Source of the DNA: Doryteuthis pealeii
Taxonomy: Eukaryota; Mollusca; Cephalopoda; Myopsida; Loliginidae
Assembly (NCBI GenBank): GCA_023376005.1
Contig: CM042138.1
Span: 95,811,880 to 95,875,879 of the forward strand
Direction of reading: 5' to 3'
Length of the DNA: 64,000 nucleotides
Shown here: piece after piece, positions 35,795 through 46,211 of the stretch
Layout: each line of letters starts with the position of its first letter
Numbering within the stretch: the first letter of the stretch is position 1
Made by a program: the position numbers and the translations under genes
Notes under the pieces: generated by a model
The model's database searches: none
What the model saw: the letters and a program-made list of their open reading frames with translations, nothing else
What the model was told of the DNA's origin: nothing

Positions 35795-36155
35795 GTGTGT
35801 TGTGGTTAATGTACTGAACTGCGACATCTTAGTAAGGGAGTTTGAACTTCAGTCACGCTATTACGTTCATTTTTGGACTAATACACTTGAGAAATAGAAT
35901 TAACATTATAAAGTTTTAAGTCTAGAATTTATAATTTTTAATTTTGACTTTATTATTTTGATATTCATCAAATAATAAAGGAGTAGTCCCCATGTTTGAA
36001 CTCCAATTATGCTATTGCATTCATTTTCGGATTAATACCCTTGGGAAAGGTATTTACCCTTTTTGCTCCCCTAGCTATGGATTAAATATTACCAGTCCTA
36101 TTCTTCTACAAGGATGGATTTGGCATTAAATAACCCGTGAATGTTGATATGCCAT
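35795..36155 (+). mobile_element. Two S3 SINE copies, one partial
   Basis: A head at about 35800-35890 (box-B-like GTTTGAACTTCAG, then TTTTTGGACTAATACACTTG) is followed at about 35985-36155 by a second S3 body with the complete end TTGGCATTAAATAACCC...GTTGATATGCC. Mirror at about 21690-22065. Confidence 0.65.
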
Positions 36156-36341
36156 AGATTCTTTTGTGTTGATTTCTGAAAAGCAGAACTTTGAACTTTA
36201 GATAATCTTTTTCTTATTTTTTTAATTTTTTTTTTTGTTAATCGATTAAGCTTATGATAAATACAATTAAGTAGATTACCTGGGTTATAATAGGTTTTAT
36301 TAAAAAGACGAAAAGAGAAAGATACCTTGGTGTGAATCGAA

Positions 36342-36548
36342 ATGGCTTTCAGGAGAGAGGATGGATTTAAAATATCTATTTTATATGTATATTATTTATT
36401 TATTGATTTTCTTTGGGTGACATTCTTCATTGTGGGTTGTCATTTTTTTTCCATCTGTTTTGATTGGCATAATCTTCTCTGGTTATGGGTAATATTCCAA
36501 AGTAAGAAACAACTGATTCCAATATTGAACATGCTAAAGTTTTATTAA
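36342..36548 (+). other. Low-complexity ORF region, probably non-coding
   Basis: A 68-codon AT-rich frame rich in F, W and I. It includes a G-[FY]-[HT]-x-x-x motif of no known meaning. The antisense strand is open as well and no splice sites are evident. I treat it as intron sequence. Confidence 0.2.
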
Positions 36549-36685
36549 ATGCTATCTGATTGATAATAAACTGGATTGCAGATAAACTTAGGGTACTTTG
36601 AAAATTTAATTCCAGATAGCCTATCACTTTTAATATCCATTGTTAGAATACATAGTTATGTAGTATATATTACTATTAGAATTAC

Positions 36686-36686
<1 letters not shown>

Positions 36687-36721
<35 letters not shown>

Positions 36722-36722
36722 T
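36687..36722. repeat. ACT trinucleotide microsatellite
   Basis: About 11 tandem units; uninterrupted in this arm, broken in the mirror. Confidence 0.95.
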
Positions 36723-36724
36723 CA

Positions 36725-36889
36725 TTGAGGGAGGTGTCCAATGGTGTAGTGTCTAATGTGCTGGATTGTGATATCATAGTTAATGAGTTTGAACTCCAGT
36801 CATGCTACTATGTTCACTTTTGGACTAATACCCTTGGGAATAGTATGAACTCTCTCATCTCCCAGCTATGAGCTAAATAGTAAGACAAA
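36725..36889 (+). mobile_element. S3 SINE head
   Basis: tRNA-like GGTGTAGTGTCTAATGTG with box-B-like GTTTGAACTCCAG, then TTCACTTTTGGACTAATACC, CTTGGGAATAG, CTCCCAGCTATG. The usual 3' end is missing and the sequence passes into the retrotransposon remnant that follows. Confidence 0.65.
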
Positions 36890-37365
36890 CAAGAAATGCT
36901 GGCTTCTGCTGGAGGTGCAAGGACAAGCTCATAAGTGACATTCTCCTATGGGTACCTACACATGGACACACCAGTGTGGGTCAGCTAGCTAAAACCTTGT
37001 TGTATACTGGATCATACAATACTCAGTATACTAGTACATCCAAATGCAGTTTGTGCCAGACATAGAGTAACTCGCAACAGAATGCTGAAACATCGAGGTA
37101 GATGATTAGCATAATGGTTCCATAATCTTTGCAATCTCAGTAATCACCCAGATGTTCTAAAACTTCAGTGTACAAATAGTCTTGGACCAGCTCATTTACT
37201 CTCTACGAAAGGTAAGCTAGGCTAGTCCACAACAAACCTGCATAGGCCAATTATACACGGATACTGGATGCTTTGTAAAGGACCTTTTAGGAGTGATGGT
37301 TGATAGGGATGGTGGTGAGGAAGATTCATGTAGGTCTGTGCAATTAGCACATCTTGATCATGATA
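36890..37365 (+). mobile_element. Non-LTR retrotransposon 3'-end remnant with inserted DNA
   Basis: The + strand reads C-W-x-x-C-K-D-K-L-I-S-D-I-L-L-W, V-P-T-H-G-H-T-S-V (about 36930-36980), then about 270 bp unlike the family, then D-L-L-G-V-M-V-D-R-D-G at about 37280-37315. It ends GCACATCTTGATCATG, joining the 24-bp minisatellite. Same element family as 32185-32660, which is intact across this region, so something was inserted or rearranged here. Confidence 0.6.
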
Positions 37366-37455
37366 TATACCAATAGAAAATCATGATATATACCAATATA
37401 AAATCATGATATATACCAATAGAAAATCATGATATATACAATAGAAAATCACTTT
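37352..37455. repeat. 24-bp minisatellite
   Basis: Four units of about 24 bp containing ATCATGATATATACCAATA; the last is shortened. It abuts the 3' end of the retrotransposon remnant and could have started as the element's 3' tail repeats. Confidence 0.9.
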
Positions 37456-39744
37456 AGATTACCCTGGGAGATTGTCAGTCTGAAACAGGATAAAAATGAA
37501 AATGATGAAAATGTAAATCCAAAGAAATCAATAAGAAATAATGACACTGCATTTAAAAAGAGAAAAAAAAAAAAACCTGCTTGGTGATTTCTTAAAAAAC
37601 GAAATCTTTTGTACTGTTCATTTTATTGTGAAACAACGAGTTGTCAACTTTTATGTCACTACATATTGTATTTGCCTTTGTATATTACAGGAACATTGTT
37701 TCATATATCCATTTTTTTTTTTATTTGCTTTCATTTTTTTCATGTTATTTTTTTCTCTATGTTTAATTGATAATTTTTTTTATTACTTGTATAAAATCAA
37801 TGGCGTTTCTGCAATATCTTGTTTGTACAAATGTAAAAAAAAAAAAAAAAAACAAAAAACAAAAAAACAATGGCCTCTGAATTGTTTCAAAATAAAGTAA
37901 TGAGATATTCCCTAACCCGCTGGACTTTACAGAAAAATAATTATCTAGATTTCAGACTCATTCTAAAGTGAATTTAAAGTCTACAACATTTAAAACTGTG
38001 TAGATTTGAATATAACTTTATTTATAAATGATAATTATAATATTCATTCAAAACTTTATATGTTTTTAATGCTTTTTTTGTTCCAATTTTAATTTTAAGC
38101 TTAAATTACTTTGAATAGAAAATATTCTACTAATTTAAAAAATAATAATACTTCTACTTAGGAAAAACTTAGAAGAGTTCAATAAATTGATTGATATCTA
38201 ATTATTGAATTATATCATTTAATCAGTAAAGATCATAATAAATTTTGTAATTTTCCTTATTATAAACATATTAATGTGCATGCGTGATTTTGATACTCAA
38301 TAACATCTTCTTTATGTGTTATAAGTTAACACATACATACCAAAACATTTCCTTTATACATATATTAAATTATATTACAACACATATTGTAGATATTGTT
38401 ATTCTATAATGTATACTGAGTTTATCAGACATTTGGCGACTTGTAATTCTTAAATCTAAAAAAAAAAAAAATATTCTCTCATAGCTAATCAATATTGTAG
38501 ATTTATACTTAAGCTGAAAATTATCACCTGTTGTAGATCAATAGATAGAAGCTCGATTCATGTGTCCTTAAACGATTTTTAAGTATGCCCTACTAAAGTC
38601 GTCTTGTGCTGGATTAAACTAATGTAAGCTTAGAAAATATGTCAAACGTGTGAAAGAAAATATATATTACAGGAGTTATCTCCTTTAATTATCACAGCAG
38701 CCGATACTTTTTATTGATCCAATTGGAAGATAATGTTTGTTTTGCTAATATGATTTAAGAAAAAAAGAAAATCTATTTCATGTATCAATTAAAAACCTTG
38801 TGGATTTCAACTTCTTTTTAGAATGAGATAGACTCTGTGATAATTATTTTCTGCATTGTCCCTAAAAAAAATAAAACCCACAAAAACAAAACAAAACAAA
38901 AAAACCAAAAAAACAAAAATAAAAAAAACAAACTTCTATTTATTGAAAATTGTTGAATTAGGTCTCATTGTTATTTGTAAGTGTTTATATATTCAAACTT
39001 GAAATATCATAATGCCAAACTTTTAAATATATGCTTTTCTTTATTCGATTAATGAACAAACTTCTTACTTTTCAAAAGAAACTAAATTCCTTTTGATACT
39101 ACTGCTTTTTTATTAGTAATTTTTGACTAATTTTTCTTTTCTTTTTAAAAAACTTTTATTGCACTGTTCTCATCAACTTTACATTCCACTAGCATTAAAT
39201 AGGCTGACACAACTGTACCTTTGGGTGCCTGTCTGACATGGACAATGCCTTATCAGTTAGGCATATCAGCAGATAAATGCTTCATAATTTACTCTGTTAT
39301 CTCCAAACTGTATTGCTTATTTAATGGTCGTGGAATGTAAAAACAACTTGAATATTGTAATAAAAAGAAAAAAAAATTAACATTAAAGAAAAACTAGACA
39401 AAAAGTTAATAATGACAACGTTTCATCTAAAAAAATTTGGATAATCTAAGACAACTGCTTTGTTGTTTCCCGTTTCTAGCATTTCTCTGTTAACCCTTTC
39501 AAGTATTGGTTCTAAAATGTGTTTCATGATTTTCTACTTGTTCTGGAAACTGGTGATTGTGATAATAGAGAAAAAAAAAAACAACTATTTCATTTAACAT
39601 AATTATTCTATTTTAAAATTTACTGAGTGTGCTGAAATCAACCCTAGTTGACTCCCCCTGGAACAGCCACTTATGAATACTAAAAGAATCTCCACCTTAA
39701 CTGGACTACAGTTAAATTATATTTGAATAGAATATTTAAATTAG
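37456..39744. other. AT-rich intron or intergenic DNA
   Basis: About 2.3 kb with homopolymer A and T runs (for example around 37710, 37838 and 38890). The 119-codon frame at 37541-37900 is Phe/Lys-rich low complexity and breaks in the mirror. No exon or element recognised. Confidence 0.5.
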
Positions 39745-40045
39745 ATAAATGGGTGTGCATAGTGTAATGGTTATCGCTGTAGGAAATGGACACAGCAAGA
39801 CGAGTTCAAATCTTGGACAAAACTGTTTGCATTTCACATAGCACTAATACCCTTGGGAAAGGTATGCATCCAGCTATTCTCCGTTCAGTCATGAATACAT
39901 GTTAGGACAGACTGGGCTCTTTAACTTTGGTCAGGCAACCAGTCTAGGAGAAGGAAAACTCTGAATTCAAACCTGTTAAACTCTGCTTAAGAAATTGACC
40001 TTGTGTCACATCCTGCTTGTGTGGAGGGGTTGGTAGATATATATA
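39745..40045 (+). mobile_element. S1 SINE, best copy
   Basis: Complete S1: TGTGCATAGTGTAATGGTTATCGC (head; quoted word at about 39752), box-B-like GAGTTCAAATCTTGG, CACTAATACCCTTGGGAAAGG, GGACAGACTGGGCTC, GGTCAGGCAACCAGTCTAGG, GAAAACTCTGAATTCAAACC, ATTGACCTTGTGTCACATCC, ending GGTTGGTAGATATATATA. Confidence 0.88.
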
Positions 40046-41149
40046 TTTGAATAAAGCTTAAAGTTAAGCAATTAATTTGTCCATCATTTATTACAGTGAG
40101 TCACACATATTAAATGTTCAGTGTAATAAAAAAAACATTTCTGATTCAATATTGTCAAAATAAGTTTTATATACAAAGTTCATATGGACTGATATTCATA
40201 AAGTTATCATGGCTTTCAAATATCTATATATTTACTTATATCCTTCCTTACTCTGTGTTGAGAAATCTAAAAATTAGTATCATTTACTATGGAGGACTAT
40301 TCAGAAGAGGTCACAACTGTGGTTTTAGGCAGTTTAAAAAAAACTATTCAAAATCTCTTCTAGTGTAGTCCGAGTACAGGCACTTCCAACCATCTTTGGG
40401 TAATCCTCCATGGATGTGGTACTCCTACATTGTGGAGTACTGGATTTATTCTGTGCTCAAGGAATTTTTAAGTGGGCTTGTTCATCATGTGCTGGTGACA
40501 TCATATTATTAGACAAATATATCAACACTTTAATCTACTATAATAATTGCCCACACATATATTGACACAGAAAATTCTAGAAGAAAAGGGGAAAAACAAC
40601 CAGTATACACAATTGTATTTAGCGTAAAGTTTATTCTAACCTGGTATATTTAGGTAAAATTTGAGTTTTCCTTATTGCTTTTAATTGATTTTAATCACAA
40701 TTTAACCACTTAGCGTTTCATGTTAAGGGGGAATATTGATGATTATGTACAGTTTTGCAATTTTTAACCTAAAATTCTAGCAAACTTTTGGTCCTAAATT
40801 TATGTTGTATATTGAAAAAAAGGGATTGTTAGTGGTCAGGAATTAATGGAAGCCATACAGACAATATATAAATCTATATGTAGATTTTTACTTGAGATAG
40901 TTGGAAGCCTATAATATATGAACAAAGATGATTTAACTATTTGCATGAAAATTCAAAATGGCTTCCAGTATTGTTTAATTTTTTTCAGACATAAATATAA
41001 AAAACCTTTTACATAAGTCACTTGTATTTGTATACAATTTTTAATGCATTCTAGCTGTCTTCACATGTACAAAGTATTATTATAAAAGAATAGAAATATA
41101 CCAGAATCTAACATAATAGACACCATTATAGAACATTTAGAAGGGCCAA
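40046..41149. other. AT-rich intron or intergenic DNA
   Basis: No coding or repeat signal that I recognise, apart from an 84-codon frame at 40114-40368 that is not kept in the mirror. Confidence 0.5.
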
Positions 41150-41390
41150 TTTAGTGTTGTTGGTAGCACATGCACCAAGGAATTGCAAGGTTCCAGGTTT
41201 AATACCAACTCAGCACATGAGTAACAAAGCTTGGGTAATCTGATATATGCAATAAATGATCAGGGAGCTGAGAGTAGGTGTGGTGATCCACCTTAGAAAA
41301 AACAATTTCCTTGGTCTAGCGATAGTGAAAAGGTGATAGTCTCTTTTGCTGTTTGGCTGATACCAACAATAGGGTACTCTGCAGACTTTA
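41150..41390 (+). mobile_element. S2 SINE, diverged
   Basis: S2 body words AACTCAGCACATGAGTAAC, GGAGCTGAGAGTAGGTGTGG, CTAGCGATAGTGAAAAGG, TTGGCTGATACC; box B reads GGTTTAATACC. Mirror at 16495-16735. Confidence 0.78.
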
Positions 41391-43924
41391 TTACATTTTA
41401 TAGAACATTTACAGAAATTGCTTTATCCATATTTTAGATATTGGCATAATGGAACATAATTTTAAAAAGATATGATGAATATCCATTACCAATCTTGAAT
41501 TGTGTATACCTTGTTTTTTTGGTAAACCCTTATGTTGAAATTAAAGAAAATTGACAAATTTTCCCCTTGAATCATTATGGCAAATAATGAAATATTTTTC
41601 TATTCAAAGAAAATGTTAAAGACAATGTCACCACTTTCCATTCAAAGCAGAAAAAGCCTGTCTTGAATTTTAACTAACAACCTTCACAATAAACACAATT
41701 TCCTTTTGATTCTGTTTGGTATCATCTGCTTAACTCTGATTTTATAATTCTTTATTCAGGCTAAATATAATGGCTGACTTCAGCATGATCAATTCTTAAA
41801 ACTATACCAAATGTCTCTATAAAACAAATATGGAGTTAGGTAATGATACAAAAAACAGAATCAGTGTGGGGGGTGGGATTGTCAGAATTACATGACTGTA
41901 CAAAGTCTTCAAATTTCTGTTCAATGCATTGAGTCTAATTATTGCATTTAGTTTGTTGAATCAATTCTTATTCCTATTGGAGAGAAATCTTGTATGAGTA
42001 TTTTTTTTTTAAGGATTTATTTTTGACCTAGGTCAAAAGCAAAAAGGAAAAAGTTAAACATATTTTTTATTTAGATTTTTAGCAATTTTTCAAGTTCTAA
42101 AATTTTAAAAACTCTTCTAAAAATATTTTCCAAATATTTTAAATAAATATATGATATTCATATGTATCAGTAATAATGATACCCATAGTCCTTGGAAAAT
42201 TTCTAAAATTGGTATACCTTTCATTAGTTTTGTATAATATTTATTGTTTACACAATATGGTATTTGCTCTTGTCAGCCCCTTGGATTATGTATTATCAAC
42301 TATTTATTTATGAATTAATATCCAGTTTGTGGCATTTTTATTAGTCCCTGCACCTACAGGGTTGTGAATTATTTTGAAATACTGATATTTGATTGAGTGA
42401 CAGGCATTTTTATCAATGGTGGTTAACAATTCCCTTTTTTATCATACGTTAACAAATGAAACCCATTTCAATTTTTTAAATTCTTATCAGTAGCTAACAT
42501 TGCTTCTGTTTGATTATATTTCTGTATCAATTTTTGGTGCCCACATTTTAGCCATATTTCAAATTGGCACATTATTGGCTAACACCAGGTAATATGTGAA
42601 GTGTTAACTATAAAAAAAAACAAAAAAAAATGTGCGAAGGTTATCTTTAAAGTTTCAATGGAACTTTATGCAACAGATGCAGATAATTGTATTATATGGC
42701 GGGGTTGAAGATATTTGAATATCTTAAAGGTTTTTTTTTATATTAGGATTCTTTTTATAGCCTTTTGATTTTGTTCTGGACAGTTTTTACTACGAACAGA
42801 TCAATTTTTAGTTTGATAAAATTAGAATTTCATGAAGAATATGGCAATACTTGAAATAAACTCAATATTCAAGCCTTGTGTCAAGTGAAATTAACAGATT
42901 TTATAACCAGGGCATCACCATCCATGAAAATGAATATCTTATAAAATTGTTATATTATATATATTTCATCTTTTTTTGTTTTGACAAATGTTGATACTGT
43001 TGCTACTAAGTAAGTGAATGTTGGCCATTTTGTTTGATAAGATGGAATCTTTTTCAATGACAAAGAATGTATTTCAATGTTGTTTTAGTGTTTATGAAAG
43101 TTGATTCATTCTTTACATAAGAGAAAAGAAAAGAGGAATTTGATCTCATGCAAAAAATAGATGATGTAGATAAGATTAGAAAGGATAAAATATTCTTCAT
43201 AAAAAAACCCCAAATCAAATGGGAATAAAAATGAAGACTGGAGCAAAATTAAAAAAAAAAAAAATATTTTAAAAGTCTGAAAATAACTAAATTTATCTGC
43301 TGATGTATTTTATAAAAAAGGCTTTGTACAAAAAATTAAAATCAAACAAAAAAAAAAAAAAACAGAAAAAAACCCAATTCTTTGCATGTTGAATTGTAAA
43401 TTCAAAAATTTTTTTTAAAGGTGATTTATCTTCCTTTTCCAATTTTCTTCACTAACCAACTCCAGTAAAAACTTGTAGTTGTTATTTATTGCTTTTATAG
43501 ATACGCACTAGTTTGCATGACAGCTTTAGTGAATGAAAAAGAAAAGAAATAAATGAATGAAAACGAAAAAAAAAAATTAATGAAGAAACAAGAGAATAAG
43601 AAAGTATGATTTTTTTTTTTAGTTTTTTTTGAATGATACATTTGAAATTGAAAAGGCATGAGTTTTGTTTCAAAAACTTGAACCAGGATGGAGTTATTTC
43701 TTCTTGCAGTGTCAATATTTTTTATCTTATTTATTTTTTGGGGTATTTGAATTTTTTTTTTTCAATTTTTCAAAATCCTTTTTGGATTCCTCATTCCCTT
43801 GTCTTTTTTCCTTTCTTTATATGCCAATAAGAAGTTCGGTTGCTAACCTTTTTGCCTGTATGTGTCAGAACTTTCTATGAACATAATGTACTTATAGAAT
43901 TTTCTTTTTTCTCTCTTTTTCCAG
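41391..43924 (+). other. 3' part of intron 2
   Basis: AT-rich DNA up to exon 3. It has long A and T runs at about 43250, 43345, 43570 and 43610. The frames at 43633-43880 run into exon 3 but are intron, since the pyrimidine-rich tract TTTTTTCTCTCTTTTTCCAG (43905-43924) sits directly before the conserved exon. Confidence 0.6.
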
Positions 43925-44056
43925 GATCCTTATTATTTCAGCTAATCATCATGTTTTTGTTGGTATGGCAACCAGACTCTGCCTCTCTGATTCCATTTAT
44001 CCTCATATTTGCAATTTGGGGAATGTCAGATGGTTTTTATGCATCCCAGTTATGCT
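43925..44056 (+). CDS. UNC93-like protein, exon 3
   Basis: Acceptor TTTTTCCAG|GATCC and donor GCT|GTAAGT. Encodes S-L-L-F-Q-L-I-I-M-F-L-L-V-W, then P-D-S-A-S-L-I-P-F-I-L-I-F-A-I-W-G-M-S-D-G-F-Y-A-S-Q-L, a membrane pair ending in the family hallmark (A/G)-x-W-G-x-x-D-A-x-x-x-[TS]-Q. Here the second-last residue is G where vertebrate UNC93A has A, a mild change. Frame is open through the exon. The phase joins I-G-S across the exon 2 GC donor. This is the last-but-one coding exon of the gene. Confidence 0.85.
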
Positions 44057-44149
44057 GTAAGTATTTAAAATTGATTTTGATTTAATCTTTTTTCTTAATT
44101 CTAATCCTTCAATAATAATTCATGGTCAACATGGATAAAAAAAACACTT

Positions 44150-44690
44150 TCTCAACCTTCGGGCTAGGATTAAAGTTATTCATGTTGTGGGTGGGTGGGC
44201 TCTTGCTCTTTTGTTATATAAACCCTTTACTCGGGTGTATATAATCTGGGAGAGAGACAGATAGAGTTGATAGGGGATAAGGTGAGAGATGGTTCTTACT
44301 TGTTAACCTCTGCTTACTTCGTCTAACTCAGCCAGCTGCCATGTTCCTCAGTTGATTTTGTGGGCTTCTTCTGGGGTTGCTTTTCCATGTTGGTTTCTTC
44401 GGATTGGGCTGGTCATTTCTTGTTTAAATTAACTTAACAAACAAGATTGTTTTCTTCTAAAGCTTTATTTCAACAACCCAGCCCATGATTCCGCTGCAGG
44501 GAGAGAGTGACTCTCAGAGCGTACAATAGCGTCTGTGCTCCTCGAAAGTCTGTTCGCATCTGAAACTAATTCTCACACATCTGTAATGGCACATTTTTCA
44601 AGGGGTCAAGTAAAAAGGTTATTACTCATCAATAACTGTTGGGTAACTTTCCACTGGAACCCGTCATTCTGAATCTAACAAATTTTATTG
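44150..44690. other. GC-richer intronic patch, unknown (mirror about 13205-13750)
   Basis: About 500 bp richer in GC than the surroundings, with a TATATAAACC word at 44214-44223. In the mirror it begins TGTTAGACTTC and passes through TATATAACAACA. It could be a solo LTR or other element, but I could not define termini or a target duplication. Confidence 0.25.
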
Positions 44691-44849
44691 AAATATTCTC
44701 TATTACAGGTATGTACATAAATCATAAGCTACTTATGAATTATGTAACATTGATCTCTCGAAATATTGACAGTACTCGAAAGCTATTCTTGTACTGTATT
44801 ACCCTTCAGGGTTATATCTGATTATACACATTACATCACAAAAAGGACA

Positions 44850-45150
44850 CGATTAGTGTAATGATTATCATCGTTGGAAATGGAATTGGTAACCCGAGTT
44901 CAAATCCTGGACAAAGTTGTTTGTGGTTCACTTTTTGCTAATGACCTTGGGAAAGATATGAATCCATCTGTTCTCCTCCCAGCTATGTTACCCATAACTT
45001 GGGGGAGGACAGATGGATTCATATCATAGGGCAAACTGGATTCTTTAGCCTTGGTTAGGCAACCAGTCTAGGTGAAGGAAAACTGAGTTCAAGCAAGTTT
45101 TGCTTTACTTAAAAATTGACCTTGTGTCACATCCTGAGTATGATGAATGA
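44850..45150 (+). mobile_element. S1 SINE with internal duplication
   Basis: Complete S1: head ATTAGTGTAATGATTATCATCG, box-B-like GAGTTCAAATCC, GACCTTGGGAAAG, GGTTAGGCAACCAGTCTAGG and TTGACCTTGTGTCACATCC. A short internal repeat (ATATGAATCCATCTG and its near-complement ACAGATGGATTCATAT) makes a small hairpin at about 44958-45027. Palindrome 1 pairing stops within this copy at 44925. Confidence 0.85.
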
Positions 45151-45179
45151 GTTGGTTTGGTTAAGTTTCTTTGATTAAT

Positions 45180-45230
45180 GGCATATCAACCTTCATGGGT
45201 TATTCAATGCCAAAGGAGGTTCATGTGGAT
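45180..45230 (+). repeat. S3 SINE-end fragment
   Basis: GGCATATCAACCTTCATGGG and TTATTCAATGCC: the complement of the S3 3' terminus, isolated from any head. Confidence 0.6.
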
Positions 45231-45244
45231 GAGTTGAGTAAATA

Positions 45245-45402
45245 CGTAGTGTAGTATCTTTTTATCTCTTTCAGCTGTTATTGTTTTCAGATAGGGTGAA
45301 TAAATAGAAAAAATAATTGAATGAGCTTGGTTTTCCAATATATATATATATACATATATGTATATGTATATGTATATATATGTATATGTATTATGTATAT
45401 GT

Positions 45403-45442
<40 letters not shown>

Positions 45443-45547
45443 CATAAAAGTTGGCCAGAAAATTAGAAAAGATAAAATAAAATTGTTAAACAGGAGATGT
45501 GCCTTTCGTTTAATCTACTTGTATAAATGAAAAGATGCTGCCCAAAT

Positions 45548-45596
<49 letters not shown>

Positions 45597-45728
45597 TAGT
45601 ATCTTTTTATCTCTTTCAGCTGTATTGTTTAGATAGGGCGAATAAATAGAAAAATAATTGAATGAGCTTGGTTTTAACCATATATATATATATATATACA
45701 TATATGTATATGTATATGTATATATATG

Positions 45729-45774
<46 letters not shown>

Positions 45775-45930
45775 CATTAAAAGTTGGCCAGAAAATTAGA
45801 AAAGATAAAAAATAAAATTGTTAAACAGGAGATGTGCCTTTCGTTTAATTCTACTTGTATAAATGAAAGAATGCTGCCCAAATACATACATAATATATAT
45901 ATATATATATTAATATATATATATTATATA
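45245..45930. repeat. Tandem repeat of a roughly 340-bp unit with TA runs
   Basis: Two copies of a unit containing GTAGTATCTTTTTATCTC, GAATAAATAGAAAA, GAATGAGCTTGGTTTT, a TA/TG microsatellite, AAAGTTGGCCAGAAAATTAG, AAACAGGAGATGTGCCTTTCG and GAATGCTGCCCAAATAC-type words. Unit starts are near 45255 and 45593. The mirror arm shows corresponding units at about 55010-55545, with different TA lengths. Confidence 0.85.
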
Positions 45931-45988
45931 TATATTATAATTTATGTCTACTTTTGCTAATTATTGTTTTTTTTCTTTAAATTTCAGC

Positions 45989-46211
45989 ATTGACTGGAAT
46001 AATGTTTTCTGAAACATGTGAAGAAGCATTTGCTGCTTATCGTATGATGCAAGGAGTTGGCCTGACAATTGCCTAACAGCTACGCACCCATTCTACCTCT
46101 TGATATCAAACTTTATATGCTCAGTGGCCTGGGTATTATTTCCTGGGTCTCTATATCGTAATGGAATACCTTGACAAAACGGTCCGCAAAAATCAAAGCC
46201 TTGGTGGCTGA
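45989..46211 (+). CDS. UNC93-like protein, terminal exon 4
   Basis: After TTTAAATTTCAG it encodes L-T-G-I-M-F-S-E-T-C-E-E-A-F-A-A-Y-R-M-M-Q-G-V-G, matching the family motif L-x-G-x-[LF]-F-x-x-x-x-E-x-A-F-A-x-Y-R. A final membrane helix follows, then a charged cytoplasmic end: L-Y-I-V-M-E-Y-L-D-K-T-V-R-K-N-Q-S-L-G-G, stop TGA 46209-46211. A stray base at about 46074 puts an in-frame stop in this copy; the mirror copy reads A-Y-S-Y-G-T-H there. The short tail is normal for UNC93A-type proteins. Confidence 0.85.

Larger units (their letters stand above)
29008..44925. repeat. Inverted repeat 1, right arm (sense copy of the locus)
   Basis: Reverse complement of 12972-28894. This arm has the UNC93-like exon 3 on the + strand and continues into exon 4, so it is probably the natural orientation relative to blocks A and C. 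Lengths of the arms agree to within a few bases. Confidence 0.95.
44057..45988 (+). other. Intron 3 of the UNC93-like gene
   Basis: From GTAAGT to TTTCTTTAAATTTCAG. It contains a GC-richer patch (44150-44640), an S1 SINE, an S3-end fragment and a tandem TA-flanked unit. The boundary of palindrome 1 (44925) and the start of palindrome 2 (45667) both lie in this intron. Confidence 0.8.

Noticed and set aside
12972..44925. Inverted terminal repeats of a giant mobile element or virus
   Set aside because: The arms contain ordinary intron, SINEs and a host-gene exon in mirror image, with almost nothing between them; no replication or capsid genes are visible.
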